Positions 13,034 through 24,502 are shown, counted from the first letter of the stretch. The stretch: 64,000 nucleotides of DNA from an uncultured Paracoccaceae bacterium (GCA_947503765.1 CANNFA010000003.1:558001-622000), one strand, 5' to 3'. A program made the numbers and translations. Notes: generated from the letters alone by a model not told the origin.

Positions 13034-14466
13034 GGGGCCCGGCTTTCGTACAGGTCCGCATAGGCCCTTGAAGAGCGGGTCCAGTCAAGCCTTGCCGTCA
13101 TGCCGTTGCGTCTCATCCGGCGCCATGCGGGCCCGTCGCCGTGCAGCGCGACCAGCCGGCGCAGCCCCTGGCCCAGCGCCAGCGCGTCGGTCGGCGCGAA
13201 CACCACGCCGGTCGCGGCGCCCGCATCCAGCGCGGCGGGGTTGGCGTCGATGACGGTATCGTTCAGCCCGCCGGTCGCCGCCACCAGCGGCACCGTGCCG
13301 TAGCGCAGCCCGTACATCTGGGTCAGGCCGCACGGCTCGAACCGGCTGGGCACCAGCACCGCGTCGCCGCCCGCGAACAGGCGGTGCGCCAGCGCCTCGT
13401 CATAGCCGATGCGCACGGCGATGCGGCCGGGGTTTTCGTCGGCGCGGTGGCGCAACGCCATCTCTATGCGCGCCTCGCCCGTGCCCAGCACGATCAGCCC
13501 GCCGCCGCGCCAGGTGAACTCGTCCAGAAGGTCGGGCAGCAGGTCCAGCCCCTTCTGTTCGGTCAGGCGGCTGATCACCACGGCCAGCGGGCCGGGCACC
13601 TCGCCCAGACCGAACTCGTCCAGCAGCGCGGCGCGGTTGCGGCGTTTCCCGGCCGGTGCGCGGGCGTTGTAGGGATGGATCGCGGGGTCGGTCTCGGGGT
13701 TCCATACCATGGTGTCGATGCCGTTCAGGATGCCGTGCAGGTCGCCCGCCCGCGCCCGGATCACCCCGTCCAGCCCCATGCCGAATTCGGGGCGCATCAG
13801 CTCGGCGGCATAGGTCGGGCTGACGGTGGTGATCGCATCCGCCGTCACCAGCCCGGCCTTCAGGCTGGACAGCCCGCCCCAGTATTCCAGCAACTCGCGG
13901 GTAAACGCCGCCTCGGGCAGACGAAGCGTGTCCAGCCTGTCCGCCGGCGCGGTGCCCTGGAAGGCGATGTTGTGCACGCTCATCACCGTGCCCACGCCGC
14001 GCGTTCCGGCAAAGCGCATGTAGGCCGGCGCAAAGCCGGCCTGCCAGTCGTGGCAGTGCACGATCTCGGGGCGCCACCCATCGGCCATCCCCTCGGCCGC
14101 GATCCGCGCCGCCGCCCAGGACAGCGCGGCGAAGCGTTCGGGATTGTCGGGATAGTCGCCCGCCGCATCGCCGTAGGGTCCGCCCGCCCGGTCGTAGAGG
14201 TGCGGCGCGTCCAGCAGCAGCATCTCCAGCCCGCCGGCGCGCCCGGCCAGCACGCGGCCCGGCCCGCCGAACAGATCCTTCTGCGCCCAGACCTTGCGCG
14301 CGCCCTTCAGCTTGGCCGCCAGCCCCGGATAGGCGGGCATCAAGACCCGCATCGTCCAGCCCTGCCCCGCCAGCGCGCCGGGCAGCGCGCCCACAACATC
14401 GGCCAGCCCCCCGGTTTTCAGCAGCGGCACGCATTCGGAGGCGACGGACAGGACGCGGCGCGCCAT
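13030..14466 (-). CDS. glgA: Glycogen synthase GlgA
   Basis: Uses ADP-glucose to extend alpha-1,4-glucan chains. The 478-residue GT5/GT-B protein shows the N-terminal LLKTGGLADVVGALP motif (ADP-glucose site, about residues 15-29), the HCHDWQAG block, and the C-terminal SRFEPCGLTQMYGLRYGTVP motif with the catalytic glutamate. It starts 3 bp after the end of glgC and overlaps glgX by 4 bp. Confidence 0.97.
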
Positions 14467-14469
14467 GGA

Positions 14470-15741
14470 TCAGCCCAGCTTTGCCGCGCGGGCGTCCAGC
14501 ATCGGCTGGGTGATCAGCACCACGCCGCCCTCGGTGCGGCGGAACCACTTCGCGTCCTCTTCCGGGTCTTCGCCCACCACCAGCCCTTTCGGGACATGCA
14601 CGCCCCGGTCGATCACGCAGCGGCTCAGCCGCGCCTTCTCGCCGATCTCCACCCGCGGCAGGGCCACCACCTCGTAGAGCGACGAATAGCTGTGCGCGTG
14701 GACCGAGGTGAACAGCAGCGAGTTGCGGATCTCGGACCCCGACACGATGCACCCGCCCGAAACCAGCGAGGATACCGCGCTGCCGCGCCGGTCCTCGTCG
14801 TCATGGATGAATTTCGCCGGCGGGGTCAACTCGGCATATGTCCAGATCGGCCAGGAGGTATCGAACAGGTCCAGCTCGGGGGTGAAATCGGTCAGGTCGA
14901 TATTGGCCGCGTGAAATGCGTCGATCGTGCCCACGTCGCGCCAGTACGGCGCCAGTTCCAGCCCGCTCATCACGCAGCTGTCGGCAAAGCGGTGCGCCAT
15001 CGCCTTGCCGCCCTTGACGACCTTCGGGATCAGGTCATGGCCGAAATCGTGGGTCGAATCCGGGTTCGCCGCGTCCTCGCGCAGCAATTCGCGCAGGAAC
15101 GGCCAGTTGAACACGTAGATCCCCATCGAGGCCAGCGCATGGGCGGGATCGCCCGGAATACCGGGCGGATCGGCCGGCTTTTCCAGGAAATCGGTGATCC
15201 GCAGGTCTTCGTCCACATGCATCACGCCGAACGCGCTCGCCTCTTCGCGCGGCACCGTCAGGCAGCCCACGGTCACGTCCGCGCCCGTCTCCACATGCTG
15301 GGCGATCATCTTTTCGTAATCCATCTTGTAGATGTGATCGCCGGCCAGGACGATGACGTAATCCACGTCGTAACTGTCGACGATGTCGATATTCTGCGTC
15401 ACCGCGTCGGCGGTCCCGAGATACCACTTGTCCTCGGCCACCCGCTGGCTGGCGGGCAGGATGTCAAGATATTCGTTGCGCTCGGCGCGAAAGAAGTTCC
15501 AGCCGCGCTGGCAATGGCGGATCAGGCTGTGCGCCTTGTATTGCGTCGCCACCGCCATCTTGCGGATGCCCGAATTGACCGCGTTGGACAGGGCAAAGTC
15601 GATGATCCGCGCCTTGCCGCCGAAATAGACCGCCGGTTTCGCGCGCCGGTCGGTCAGCTCCTTCAGCCGCGATCCGCGCCCCCCCGCCAGCACGAACGCC
15701 ATAGAGCGGCTGGACAGCCTGATCGATGTGTGCGGTGCCAT
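14470..15741 (-). CDS. glgC: Glucose-1-phosphate adenylyltransferase GlgC
   Basis: Makes ADP-glucose from glucose 1-phosphate and ATP; the regulated step of glycogen synthesis. The 423-residue product carries the [20 protein letters not shown] nucleotide loop (about 20-39), the [15 protein letters not shown] block with the catalytic aspartate, and a C-terminal left-handed beta helix. The frame is open upstream to 16260, but that extension covers the 3' end of glgB in another frame and has no family similarity. The ATG at 15741 starts 11 bp after glgB, which matches the family start ([20 protein letters not shown]). Confidence 0.97.
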   Translation of the reverse strand: MAPHTSIRLSSRSMAFVLAGGRGSRLKELTDRRAKPAVYFGGKARIIDFALSNAVNSGIRKMAVATQYKAHSLIRHCQRGWNFFRAERNEYLDILPASQRVAEDKWYLGTADAVTQNIDIVDSYDVDYVIVLAGDHIYKMDYEKMIAQHVETGADVTVGCLTVPREEASAFGVMHVDEDLRITDFLEKPADPPGIPGDPAHALASMGIYVFNWPFLRELLREDAANPDSTHDFGHDLIPKVVKGGKAMAHRFADSCVMSGLELAPYWRDVGTIDAFHAANIDLTDFTPELDLFDTSWPIWTYAELTPPAKFIHDDEDRRGSAVSSLVSGGCIVSGSEIRNSLLFTSVHAHSYSSLYEVVALPRVEIGEKARLSRCVIDRGVHVPKGLVVGEDPEEDAKWFRRTEGGVVLITQPMLDARAAKLG

Positions 15742-15752
15742 GTCGTTCCCCC

Positions 15753-17945
15753 TTACCCTTCCAGGAATACCAGTGCCGAAAGCGGCGGCAGCGTCAGAAG
15801 CGCCGATTGCGCCTGGCCGTGCCAGGGCACGGGTTCGGTGCCGATGCCGCCCATGTTGCCCCGATTCGCGCCGCCATAGATTTCCGCATCGGTGTTCAGC
15901 GCCTCGCGCCAGGACCCTTCTGCGGGGAACCCGACGCGGTAGCCTGCGCGCTCCACCGGGGTCATGTTCACCGCCACCACCGCCTGCGCATCGCCTGCCC
16001 GGCCGCGGCGGACATAGGTGAACACCGAATTGTCGATGTCGCCGCCGTCCAGCCAGGCAAAGCCCTCGGGCCGGGTGTCGTTCACGTGCAGCGCCGGTGC
16101 GTCCCGCATCAGCCGGTTCAGATCGCGCACCAGAAGCTGCACGCCCCGGTGCGGCGCCCGGTCCGCAAGGTGCCAGTCGAGCGAGACATCGTGATTCCAC
16201 TCCGCCACCTGCGCGAACTCGCACCCCATGAACAGCAGCTTCTTGCCCGGATGGGTCCACATGAAGCCGTAAAAAGCGCGCAAGTTTGCGAACTTTTCAC
16301 GCTCGTCGCCTGGCATCTTCGTCAGCATGCTGCCCTTGCCGTGCACCACCTCGTCATGGCTGATCGGCAGGATGTAATTCTCGGAAAACGCGTAATCGAG
16401 GCCGAAGGTCATCAGGTGGTGATGGTGCTTCCGGTGCAGCGGATCCTCGGCCATGTAGCGCAGGGTGTCGTTCATCCAGCCCATGTTCCACTTGAACCCG
16501 AAGCCCAGCCCGCCCTTGTCCACGGGCCGCGACACGCCGTCATAGGCGGTCGATTCCTCGGCCGCAGTGATGATGCCGGGCACCTCGCCATAGGCAAGCG
16601 TGTTCATCCGCTGCAATAGCTCGATCGCCTCCAGGTTCTCGCGCCCGCCATGCCGGTTCGGGATCCACTCGCCCGCCTTGCGGCTGTAGTCGCGGTACAG
16701 CATCGAGGCGACGGCATCCACGCGCAGCCCGTCGGCGTGGTATTCCTCCAGCCAGTACAAGGCGTTGGACAGCAGGAAATTGGCCACCTCGGCGCGGCCG
16801 TAATTGTAGATCAGCGTGTTCCAGTCCTGGTGAAAGCCCTCTTTCGGGTCGGCATGTTCATACAGCGCGGTGCCGTCGAACCGGCCCAGCCCGTGCGGGT
16901 CGGTCGGGAAATGCCCCGGCACCCAGTCGAGCAGAACCCCCAGCCCCTTGCGGTGCGCCGCATTGACCAGCGCGCGAAACTCGTCCGGCGTGCCGTGGCG
17001 GATCGTCGGCGCGTAAAGCCCTATCGGCTGGTATCCCCAAGATCCGTCGAACGGAAATTCCGACACCGGCAGGAATTCCAGATGCGTGAACCCCATCCAG
17101 TCGGCATAGTCCACCAGCTCCTCGGCCAGTTCGACATAGCTCAGGCGGCGGCCGTCCTGCTTGCGGCGCCACGATCCCAGATGCACCTCGTAGACCGACA
17201 TCGGCGCGTCGATGTTCTGCCGCGCGGCGCGGCTGTCCATCCAGTCCGCATCGGACCAGTCCCCGCGATCCAACCCTCGCACGACCGAGGCGGTCGCCGG
17301 CGGGTGTTCGGATCCGAACCCGACCGGGTCGGCCTTTTGCGGCACCGGCTGGCCGTCATGGCCCAGGATGTCGTATTTGTAGGCCGCACCCTCGGCCACG
17401 CCGGGCAGGAAAATCTCCCAGATACCGGTTGCCCCGCGGCGGCGCATCGGATGGCGGACCGGGTTCCACAGGTTGAACGCCCCCACCACCGAGACACGGC
17501 GCGCATTCGGCGCCCAGACGGCGAAATGCACGCCCTCCGCCCCCTCATGGGTCATCGGATGGGCGCCAAGCGCCTGCCACAGCCGGCGATGCGTACCCTC
17601 GCCCAGCAGGTATTCGTCAACCTCCCCAAGGACCGGGCCAAAGCGGTAGGGGTCGTCTTCTTCCCAAGAGGTATCGCCGTCAAAACATCGCAAAACATAG
17701 CTTTGCGCGCGGCCGAACGGCGCCGCGAACAGCCCGCTTGCATCCGGCACCGGGGACAGTTCCGTCTCGGTCCCGCGCCCCGATACCGCCACCACCCGCG
17801 CCGCGCCCGGCACGAACGCCGTCAGCCAGCGGCGCCCCGACCGCATGCGCGGTCCGAGCAGCTCGAACGGCTCGCCATGCCGGCCGGCGACGATCGCCTG
17901 CGCCTCGGCGGGGTCGATCGGCGGGCGGGCATCGCTGTTCGGCAT
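15753..17945 (-). CDS. glgB: 1,4-alpha-glucan branching enzyme GlgB
   Basis: Creates alpha-1,6 branches in glycogen. The 730-residue protein has two N-terminal beta-sandwich domains (about 1-225), a GH13 barrel and a C-terminal beta domain. Motifs seen are [18 protein letters not shown], the nucleophile block [11 protein letters not shown], the acid in ITAAEEST, and [15 protein letters not shown], all diagnostic for GlgB. Typical length. It lies 57 bp after glgP and 11 bp before glgC in the same operon. Confidence 0.97.
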   Translation of the reverse strand: MPNSDARPPIDPAEAQAIVAGRHGEPFELLGPRMRSGRRWLTAFVPGAARVVAVSGRGTETELSPVPDASGLFAAPFGRAQSYVLRCFDGDTSWEEDDPYRFGPVLGEVDEYLLGEGTHRRLWQALGAHPMTHEGAEGVHFAVWAPNARRVSVVGAFNLWNPVRHPMRRRGATGIWEIFLPGVAEGAAYKYDILGHDGQPVPQKADPVGFGSEHPPATASVVRGLDRGDWSDADWMDSRAARQNIDAPMSVYEVHLGSWRRKQDGRRLSYVELAEELVDYADWMGFTHLEFLPVSEFPFDGSWGYQPIGLYAPTIRHGTPDEFRALVNAAHRKGLGVLLDWVPGHFPTDPHGLGRFDGTALYEHADPKEGFHQDWNTLIYNYGRAEVANFLLSNALYWLEEYHADGLRVDAVASMLYRDYSRKAGEWIPNRHGGRENLEAIELLQRMNTLAYGEVPGIITAAEESTAYDGVSRPVDKGGLGFGFKWNMGWMNDTLRYMAEDPLHRKHHHHLMTFGLDYAFSENYILPISHDEVVHGKGSMLTKMPGDEREKFANLRAFYGFMWTHPGKKLLFMGCEFAQVAEWNHDVSLDWHLADRAPHRGVQLLVRDLNRLMRDAPALHVNDTRPEGFAWLDGGDIDNSVFTYVRRGRAGDAQAVVAVNMTPVERAGYRVGFPAEGSWREALNTDAEIYGGANRGNMGGIGTEPVPWHGQAQSALLTLPPLSALVFLEG

Positions 17946-18002
17946 ATCGTTCCTTTCCGTCCTTCGCCCGTTTTGCGGTTCTTTTGCGATCCTCTTGCGC
18001 TG

Positions 18003-20381
18003 TCAGACCACCGGCGCCACGTCCCATATGTCCTTCATATAGCCCTGGATCGTCCGATCCGAGGAAAAGAAACCGCAGCGCGCCACGTTCAGAGCCGCCA
18101 TCCGCGTCCAGCGGCCCGGCTCGCGCCAGGCCGCGTCCACCCGGTCCTGCGCCGCGGCATAGCTGTCGAAATCGGACGCAACCAGGTAATGGTCGTGGTG
18201 CCACACCCGGTCGACCAGCCCATGATAGCGGTCCGGATCGCCCGGCGAGAATGCGCCCTCGGCCACGATCTGCAACACATCCCGCAGCCGCTCGCTGTCC
18301 TCGATCGCCAGCCGCGCATGATCGGGAATTCGCCGCCGCTGGGCCACGCCCTCGGCGGTCAGCCCGAACAGGAAGAAATTCCCCTCTCCCACATGATCAC
18401 GTATCTCGACATTCGCGCCGTCAAGGGTGCCGATGGTCGGCGCGCCGTTCAGCGCGAATTTCATGTTGCCGGTGCCCGACGCCTCCTTGCCGGCGGTGCT
18501 GATCTGTTCGGACAGGTCCGCCGCCGGGATCAGCCGCTCGGCCATCGAGACGTTGTAATTCGGCGGATAGACCACCTTGAGCCGCCCGCGCGTCTCGGGG
18601 TCGGCATTGATCACCGCGCCGACATCGTTGATGAACTGGATGATTTCCTTGGCAACACCGTATCCCGGCGCGGATTTCCCGCCGAAGATGCGCACCCGCG
18701 GCACCCAGTCCGCATCCGGCTCAAGGCGCATCCTGTGCCACAGATCGACGGTTTGCAGGATGTTCAGAAGCTGCCGCTTGTATTCATGGATCCGCTTGAT
18801 CTGTATGTCGAAAATCGCGTCCGGGTCGGTGTCGATGCCGCAGGTTTCGCTGATCCAGCGTGACAGATCGGCCTTGTTGGCACGCTTCACTGCCGCAAAA
18901 TCATCGCAAAAGCCGGCATCGTCCACCGCCGGCTCCAGGTCCTGCAGGCGGTCGAGATCGGCCTCCCAGCCGTCGCCGATCGTGTCGGTGATCAGCCGCG
19001 CAAGCCCCGGATTGGCCAGCCTCAGCCAGCGCCGCGGCGTGACCCCGTTGGTCTGGTTGACGATCCGCCCGGGATGAAGCCGGTTCAGATCGGCGAACAG
19101 CGTCTTCTTGACCAGATCGGTATGCAGGGCCGACACCCCGTTCACCCGGTGCGCCATGATGAAGGCGAGGTTGCCCATATGCACCTCGTGGTTCTGCACC
19201 ATGGCGACATGCGCCGGGCGCTTCGGATGCGCGTGCGCATGCCGCGCGTCCAGCCGCTCGGTCAGGTCCATGTGCTGCGGCAGCACATTGCCCATCAGCC
19301 AGGTCGACCACCGCTCCAGCGCCTCGGGCAGCAGCGTGTGATTGGTGTAGTTGAGCGTGCGCTCGGCCACCCCCGCCGCCTCCTCGAAGTCGAGCCCGCG
19401 CAGCATCAGCAGGCGCACCAGTTCGGGCGCGGCGATCGCCGGGTGGGTATCGTTGAGCTGGATCGCGACATGGCGGTGCAGCTGCCGCGCGTCGCTTTGC
19501 GTGCTGAAATACCGCCGCAGAATGTCCTGCAACGCAGCCGAAGTCAGGAAATATTCCTGCTTAAGACGCAATTCCTTTCCCGCATAAGTTGTGTCATCGG
19601 GATACAGAACGCGGGAAATGGTCCGCGCCAGCGCCTCCGGCGCGGCGGCGGCGGTGTAGTCGCCCGCGTTGAACCGCGCGAGGTCGAACAGGTCGGTCGG
19701 CTCTGCTGCCCAAAGCCGCAGGGTGTTGGCCCATTCACCCTGCCAGCCGACGATCGGCATGTCATGCGCCGTGGCCAGAACCGATTCGCCGGGCGTCCAG
19801 CTATCGCCGTGCACCTCGCCCTTGAAGCCGATTTCATAGGCAACTTCAGGGCGTTCAAACTCCCAGGGGTGCTTTTGCTTGAGCCAGTCCTCGGCCGCCT
19901 CGACCTGCTGGCCGCTTTCGAACCGCTGGCGAAATAGGCCGTGTTCATAGCGGATACCATAGCCGTGCGCCGGCACGCCCAGGGTCGACAGCGAATCCAT
20001 GAAACAGGCCGCAAGCCGCCCGAGCCCGCCATTGCCAAGCGCCGCGTCAGGCTCGTCGCCGACCATCTCGTCAAAGGACGGGCCGACACCCTTCATCGCC
20101 AGCTCCGCCACGTCGCGCAACCCAAGATTGATCGCAGCATCCTCGAGCAGGCGCCCGATCAGGAATTCGAGCGACAGGTAATAGACCCGCTTCGCCCCGG
20201 TTGCATAGGTCTTGCGGGTCGAGGCGAACCACGGCTCGACGATGCGGTCGCGCAGCGCAAAGGACATCGCCATGCGCCAATCGTAAAGGCTGGCATTCTC
20301 GGCGTCCTTGCCGAGCGTGTAGACGAGATGCCGCAGCACCGCATCGCGCAAATCCTGTGGCGTGGTGCCGTCAAGTGCCAT
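18003..20381 (-). CDS. glgP: Glycogen phosphorylase GlgP
   Basis: A PLP-dependent enzyme that releases glucose 1-phosphate from glycogen. The 792-residue protein has the N-terminal VYYLSLEFLIGRLL segment, GNGGLGRLAACF, and the PLP-lysine motif EASGTGNMKFALNGA (about residues 632-646). The frame is open to 20534, but the ATG at 20381 has a purine-rich ribosome site (AAGGAACAGGGA) and the family start MALDGTTPQDLRDAV, so it is chosen. First gene of the six-gene glycogen operon, so the phosphorylase is transcribed ahead of the synthetic enzymes. Confidence 0.97.
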   Translation of the reverse strand: MALDGTTPQDLRDAVLRHLVYTLGKDAENASLYDWRMAMSFALRDRIVEPWFASTRKTYATGAKRVYYLSLEFLIGRLLEDAAINLGLRDVAELAMKGVGPSFDEMVGDEPDAALGNGGLGRLAACFMDSLSTLGVPAHGYGIRYEHGLFRQRFESGQQVEAAEDWLKQKHPWEFERPEVAYEIGFKGEVHGDSWTPGESVLATAHDMPIVGWQGEWANTLRLWAAEPTDLFDLARFNAGDYTAAAAPEALARTISRVLYPDDTTYAGKELRLKQEYFLTSAALQDILRRYFSTQSDARQLHRHVAIQLNDTHPAIAAPELVRLLMLRGLDFEEAAGVAERTLNYTNHTLLPEALERWSTWLMGNVLPQHMDLTERLDARHAHAHPKRPAHVAMVQNHEVHMGNLAFIMAHRVNGVSALHTDLVKKTLFADLNRLHPGRIVNQTNGVTPRRWLRLANPGLARLITDTIGDGWEADLDRLQDLEPAVDDAGFCDDFAAVKRANKADLSRWISETCGIDTDPDAIFDIQIKRIHEYKRQLLNILQTVDLWHRMRLEPDADWVPRVRIFGGKSAPGYGVAKEIIQFINDVGAVINADPETRGRLKVVYPPNYNVSMAERLIPAADLSEQISTAGKEASGTGNMKFALNGAPTIGTLDGANVEIRDHVGEGNFFLFGLTAEGVAQRRRIPDHARLAIEDSERLRDVLQIVAEGAFSPGDPDRYHGLVDRVWHHDHYLVASDFDSYAAAQDRVDAAWREPGRWTRMAALNVARCGFFSSDRTIQGYMKDIWDVAPVV

Positions 20382-20663
20382 CCGCTGTCCCTGTTCCTTC
20401 GGTGGACGCAAACATGCGCGAGAAATGCCGCGACTTAAAGCGTGTTTCGCGCACCGGGGAATGGATGGGCAATCGCCCCGAACGCTGTGGCCCGCGCGCC
20501 GCGCTTCGGCCGCTTGCGGCCATGCGGAAATCAAGACAATTCTCGCAATTTACCGGTGCCATACCGGCCAATGCCCGCGGCATCTGGCAAAATCCGGCGC
20601 GGTTCATTACATCGGCGGTTCGATCCATGGCCGCGAGCGGCCGGCGAGAAAGGATGCAGACCG

Positions 20664-21158
20664 ATGCCCCAGATCGTGCCGGGCCCCGCCAACCAGCGCG
20701 CGTTTCGCGACGCGCTTGGCCGGTTCCCGACCGGAGTCGCGGTGATCACGGCGCAAAGCGAGATCGGCCCGCTGGGGATCACGGCCAACAGCTTCGCGAG
20801 CATCTCGCTCGACCCGCCGCTGGTGATGTGGGCGCCGGCCAAGTTCTCGCGCCGCTACCGGGCCTTTGCCGAGGCGCGCCATTTCGCGGTCCATGTCATG
20901 GCCGCGGAACAGGCCGGGCTGGCGGCGAGGTTCTCGCGCTCGGGCACCGCGTTCGACGGGCTGGACTGGACGCTGAACGCGCATGACGTGCCGCTGATCC
21001 ACGGCTGTCTGGCACGCTTCGAATGCGAGACCGCCGCGACCCATGACGGCGGCGATCACCGCATCGTCCTGGCGCGCGTGACCGCGGCGGAGTGGCGCGA
21101 CGGTGCGCCGCTGGTGTTCTTCCAGGGCGAAATGGGCGACTTCGCGGGTCGTGAATAA
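20664..21158 (+). CDS. Flavin reductase family protein
   Basis: A 164-residue FMN-binding split-barrel protein of the flavin reductase type, which supplies reduced flavin to a monooxygenase partner or acts as an NAD(P)H:flavin oxidoreductase. Family blocks seen: FRDALGRFPTGVAVITA (about 13-29), LGITANSFASISLDPPLVMW (about 36-55), and the C-terminal PLVFFQGEMGDF. The ATG at 20664 gives the usual start; the upstream open frame is non-homologous. It is divergent from glgP; no monooxygenase gene is adjacent. Confidence 0.88.
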   Translation: MPQIVPGPANQRAFRDALGRFPTGVAVITAQSEIGPLGITANSFASISLDPPLVMWAPAKFSRRYRAFAEARHFAVHVMAAEQAGLAARFSRSGTAFDGLDWTLNAHDVPLIHGCLARFECETAATHDGGDHRIVLARVTAAEWRDGAPLVFFQGEMGDFAGRE

Positions 21159-21178
21159 CGCGCAAAATTACCGCAAAA

Positions 21179-21958
21179 TCATCGCCCCTCGAACACCGCG
21201 TTGCGCTTTTCGAGGAAGGCCAGCACACCTTCCTGGAAATCGCGGGTCTTGCCGCATTCGCCCTGAAGCTGCGCCTCAAGCGCCAGTTGTGCGCTCAGCC
21301 CGTTGTCGAAACTGTCGCGGATGGCGCGTTTGACATGGCCGTAGGCCACGGTCGGGCCGGTTGCCAGCCGCGCGGCGCGCTGGCGCCAGCGGGTGTCGAA
21401 CGCGGCATCGGGCACTGCCTCCCAGATCATGCCCCAATCGGCGGCCTGCCGCGCCGGGACCGGCTCGGCGAACAGCGCCGCGCCCATCGCCTTGGCAAAG
21501 CCGACCTGCCGCGGCAACCAATAGGTGCCGCCCGCATCCGGGATCAGCCCGATCCGGGTGAACGCCTGCAGGAACACCGCGCGTTCCGCCGCGATCACCA
21601 CGTCGCAGGCCAGCGCGAGGTTCGCCCCCGCGCCCGCCGCGGCACCGTTCACCGCCGCGATGATCGGCACCGGGCAATCGGCGATGGCGCGCAGCATCGG
21701 CTCGTATTCGTCGCGCAGGATGCGTTCGAGGTCGGTATTCGCGGCGCGCGCCCTGTCGCCCAGATCCTGCCCCGAGCAGAACGCCTTGTCGCCCGCCCCG
21801 GTCAGCACGATGACCCGCGCGTCCTTCTCGGCGGCCTTCACCGCATGCAGGATTTCCGCCCGCATCTGGCTGTTCATCGCATTGCGCAGATCGGGCCGGT
21901 TCAGCGTCACGATCGCGACGCCGCCCGCCTGGCTCAACTCGATGGTTTCATAATTCAT
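21179..21958 (-). CDS. Enoyl-CoA hydratase/isomerase family protein, PaaG-like
   Basis: A 259-residue crotonase-fold enzyme. The oxyanion-hole segments are visible (SGQDLGDRARAANTD after the KAFC block, and AAVNGAAAGAGANLALACD at about 104-122), as is IGLIPDAGGTYWLPRQ, whose aspartate matches the catalytic aspartate of PaaG-type ring-1,2-epoxyphenylacetyl-CoA isomerases rather than the paired glutamates of classic hydratases. No other phenylacetate genes are near, so the exact substrate is open. It lies downstream of ccmH on the same strand with a 73 bp gap. Confidence 0.85.
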   Translation of the reverse strand: MNYETIELSQAGGVAIVTLNRPDLRNAMNSQMRAEILHAVKAAEKDARVIVLTGAGDKAFCSGQDLGDRARAANTDLERILRDEYEPMLRAIADCPVPIIAAVNGAAAGAGANLALACDVVIAAERAVFLQAFTRIGLIPDAGGTYWLPRQVGFAKAMGAALFAEPVPARQAADWGMIWEAVPDAAFDTRWRQRAARLATGPTVAYGHVKRAIRDSFDNGLSAQLALEAQLQGECGKTRDFQEGVLAFLEKRNAVFEGR

Positions 21959-22031
21959 GCGCGGTCATTTCCTTTGGTTACCGGGCGAGCATAGTGCGAA
22001 ACGGGCAAAGCGAAAGCGGAACGCGGCCCCT

Positions 22032-22529
22032 TCAATCCTTCAGGATCTCGCGCAGCCGCGCTTGCTCGGCCTCATCCAGCGGGCGCGCGGGTTCCGGCGC
22101 GCGGCCCCGGCGGCGCAGATAGATCAGCCCCATGCCCAGCGCCAACAGCAGCACGACCGGCCCCGCAGCCCACAGCACGATATTGGCCCCCCGCGCGGTC
22201 GGGTTCAGCAGGACGAATTCGCCGTAGCGGTCGACGATGAAATCCACGACCTCGCCATCGCTGTCGCCGGCCACCAGCCGCTCGCGCACCAGAAGGCGCA
22301 GGTCGCGGGCCAGATCGGCATTCGATTCGTCAATGCTCTCGTTGCGGCAGACAAGACAGCGCAGCCCGGCAGAGATGTCGCGCGCCCGCGATTCCAGCGC
22401 CGGATCGGCCAGCATCTCGCCCGGTTGGACGGCCGGCACTGGACTGGCCGCGAACGCAAGAAACAGCGCCAGAACAAGGCCGTATGGCGCGTTCCTGAAC
22501 GCACCGATCCAGGCGGCCGCGCGCCTCAT
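22032..22529 (-). CDS. ccmH: Cytochrome c-type biogenesis protein CcmH
   Basis: Thiol-disulfide protein of the system I cytochrome c maturation pathway that handles apocytochrome cysteines in the periplasm. The 165-residue protein has an N-terminal signal/anchor (about 14-34), the redox motif LRCLVCRNESI with C58 and C61, and a C-terminal membrane helix (about 108-130) followed by a short Arg-rich tail. It overlaps ccmF by 4 bp, as is common for ccmF-ccmH. Confidence 0.95.
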   Translation of the reverse strand: MRRAAAWIGAFRNAPYGLVLALFLAFAASPVPAVQPGEMLADPALESRARDISAGLRCLVCRNESIDESNADLARDLRLLVRERLVAGDSDGEVVDFIVDRYGEFVLLNPTARGANIVLWAAGPVVLLLALGMGLIYLRRRGRAPEPARPLDEAEQARLREILKD

Positions 22530-24502
22530 TCGGCGGGCACCGCGCCGGCACGGGGAGCCTTGCGAGCACCCGCAGCCACCCGGTAGCGACGATCCGACAG
22601 CGACAGAACCCCGCCCAGTGCCATGATAATCGCGCCGGCCCAGATCCAGTTGGCGAAAGGCTTGATATAGGTGCGCACGGCCCAGCCGCCGCCCTCCTGC
22701 GCGTCGCCGATCACCAGGTAGATGTCGCGCCAGAAGCCGTTGTCGATCGCGGCTTCGGTGGTGGGCATCGCGGCGACCGGGTAGACGCGCTTTTCCGGGT
22801 GCAGCACCGCAACCGCGCGCCCGTCCCGCGCCACCCGCATCTCGGCGGTGATCGAGGTGAAATTAGGCCCCTGCACCCGTGCGACATCCGCGAGCGTGAT
22901 CTCGTAGTCGCCGACCGTGAAGGGCGCGCCCACCTGGGCGACGCGGATATCCTCCTGCTCCCATGCCATCAGGGCCGCGATCCCGAAGATCGTGACGCCC
23001 AGGCCGGCATGAGCGACCGACTTGCCCCAATCGGCGCGCGGCAGGTTCGACAGGCGCCGCAGGCGCGCGGCCAGGTCGCCCCGCCCGGTGCGCGTATAGA
23101 GATCGACCGCCGCGCCGCCGACCACCCAGACGAACAGCACCATGCCCACGGGCGCGAGCGCCGAACGTCCGGTCTGCACCGCAAAGACCAGCGCGCCGGA
23201 GGCGATGGACAGTGCCAGCACGCCCCAGAGCGGCCGCATCGCCCGGCCCAGCCGCGCCCGTTTCCACGGCAGGATCGCCCCGATCGGCATGATCGCGGCC
23301 AGCGCGACGAAGAACGGGGTGAATGCCGCCTCGAAGAACGGCGGGCCGACCGACAATTTGCGGTCGAATGCCATTTCGGCCACCAGCGGCCAGATCGTGC
23401 CGATGAAGACCACGAAACAGGCCACCGCCAGCAGGATGTTGTTCATCACCAGCGCCGATTCGCGACTGAGCATGGAAAACACGCCCTTCGCCTCCATCAC
23501 GCTGGCCCGCGCGGCGTAGAGCGTCAGCGCGCCGCCCACGAAAACCGCCAGGATCGCCAGGATGAACACGCCGCGTTCGGGGTCGTTGGCAAAGGCGTGG
23601 ACCGATGTGATCACGCCCGAGCGCACGATGAACGTGCCGATCAGCGAGAAGCCGAAGGCCAGGATCGCCAGCAGCACCGTCCACGCCTTCAGCGCCTCGC
23701 GCTTTTCCACGACGACGGCCGAATGCAGCAGCGCGGCGGCGATCAACCAGGGCATGAAGCTGGCGTTTTCCACCGGATCCCAGAACCAGAAACCGCCCCA
23801 GCCAAGCTCGTAATAGGCCCACCACGACCCCAGCGCGATGCCGATGGTCAGGAACAGCCAGGCCGCCAGCGTCCAGGGCCGCACCCAGCGGGCCCAGGCG
23901 GCATCCACCCGTCCCTCGATCAGCGCGGCGACGGCAAAGGAAAACGCCATGCTCAGCCCCACATAGCCGAGGTAAAGGAACGGCGGGTGGAAGGCGAGGC
24001 CGGGATCCTGCAAGAGCGGATTCAGATCCTCGCCGTTCATCGGCGGCATCGCCAGCCGCGTGAACGGGTTCGATGTGAACAGGATGAAGGCAAAGAACGC
24101 GGCCCCGATCGCCGCCTGCACCGACAGGACCCGCGCGCGCAGCGCCGGCGGCAGGCCCGCGCCGAACCAGGCTGCGCAGGCGCCGAACAGCGTCAGGATC
24201 AGCACCCACAGCAGCATCGAGCCTTCGTGGTTCCCCCAGACGCCGCTGATCTTGTAGAGCATCGGCTTGTCCGTGTGCGAGTTCAGAACAACAAGCCGCA
24301 GCGAGAAATCGGAGGTCACGAAAGCGTAGGTCAGCGCGGCAAAGGCCAGCGCGGTCAGGAAGAACTGTGCCGAGGCGGCCGGATCGGCCAGCGCCATCCA
24401 GCCGCGCCAGCCCTTGTGCGCGCCGATCATGGGAACCACGGATTGCACCAGCGCGACGGCGAAGGCGAGGATAAGGGCGAAATGGCCAAGCTCTACGATC
24501 AT
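22526..24502 (-). CDS. ccmF: Heme lyase CcmF
   Basis: Large inner-membrane protein that attaches heme from holo-CcmE to apocytochrome c. The 658-residue product has about 14 hydrophobic helices, the tryptophan-rich WWD-type segment WGGFWFWDPVENASFMPWL (about 233-251), and histidines in loops such as WGNHEGSMLLW that act as heme ligands in the family. Typical length. It is separated from ccmE by an inserted three-gene lysis unit on the same strand. Confidence 0.96.
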   Translation of the reverse strand: MIVELGHFALILAFAVALVQSVVPMIGAHKGWRGWMALADPAASAQFFLTALAFAALTYAFVTSDFSLRLVVLNSHTDKPMLYKISGVWGNHEGSMLLWVLILTLFGACAAWFGAGLPPALRARVLSVQAAIGAAFFAFILFTSNPFTRLAMPPMNGEDLNPLLQDPGLAFHPPFLYLGYVGLSMAFSFAVAALIEGRVDAAWARWVRPWTLAAWLFLTIGIALGSWWAYYELGWGGFWFWDPVENASFMPWLIAAALLHSAVVVEKREALKAWTVLLAILAFGFSLIGTFIVRSGVITSVHAFANDPERGVFILAILAVFVGGALTLYAARASVMEAKGVFSMLSRESALVMNNILLAVACFVVFIGTIWPLVAEMAFDRKLSVGPPFFEAAFTPFFVALAAIMPIGAILPWKRARLGRAMRPLWGVLALSIASGALVFAVQTGRSALAPVGMVLFVWVVGGAAVDLYTRTGRGDLAARLRRLSNLPRADWGKSVAHAGLGVTIFGIAALMAWEQEDIRVAQVGAPFTVGDYEITLADVARVQGPNFTSITAEMRVARDGRAVAVLHPEKRVYPVAAMPTTEAAIDNGFWRDIYLVIGDAQEGGGWAVRTYIKPFANWIWAGAIIMALGGVLSLSDRRYRVAAGARKAPRAGAVPAE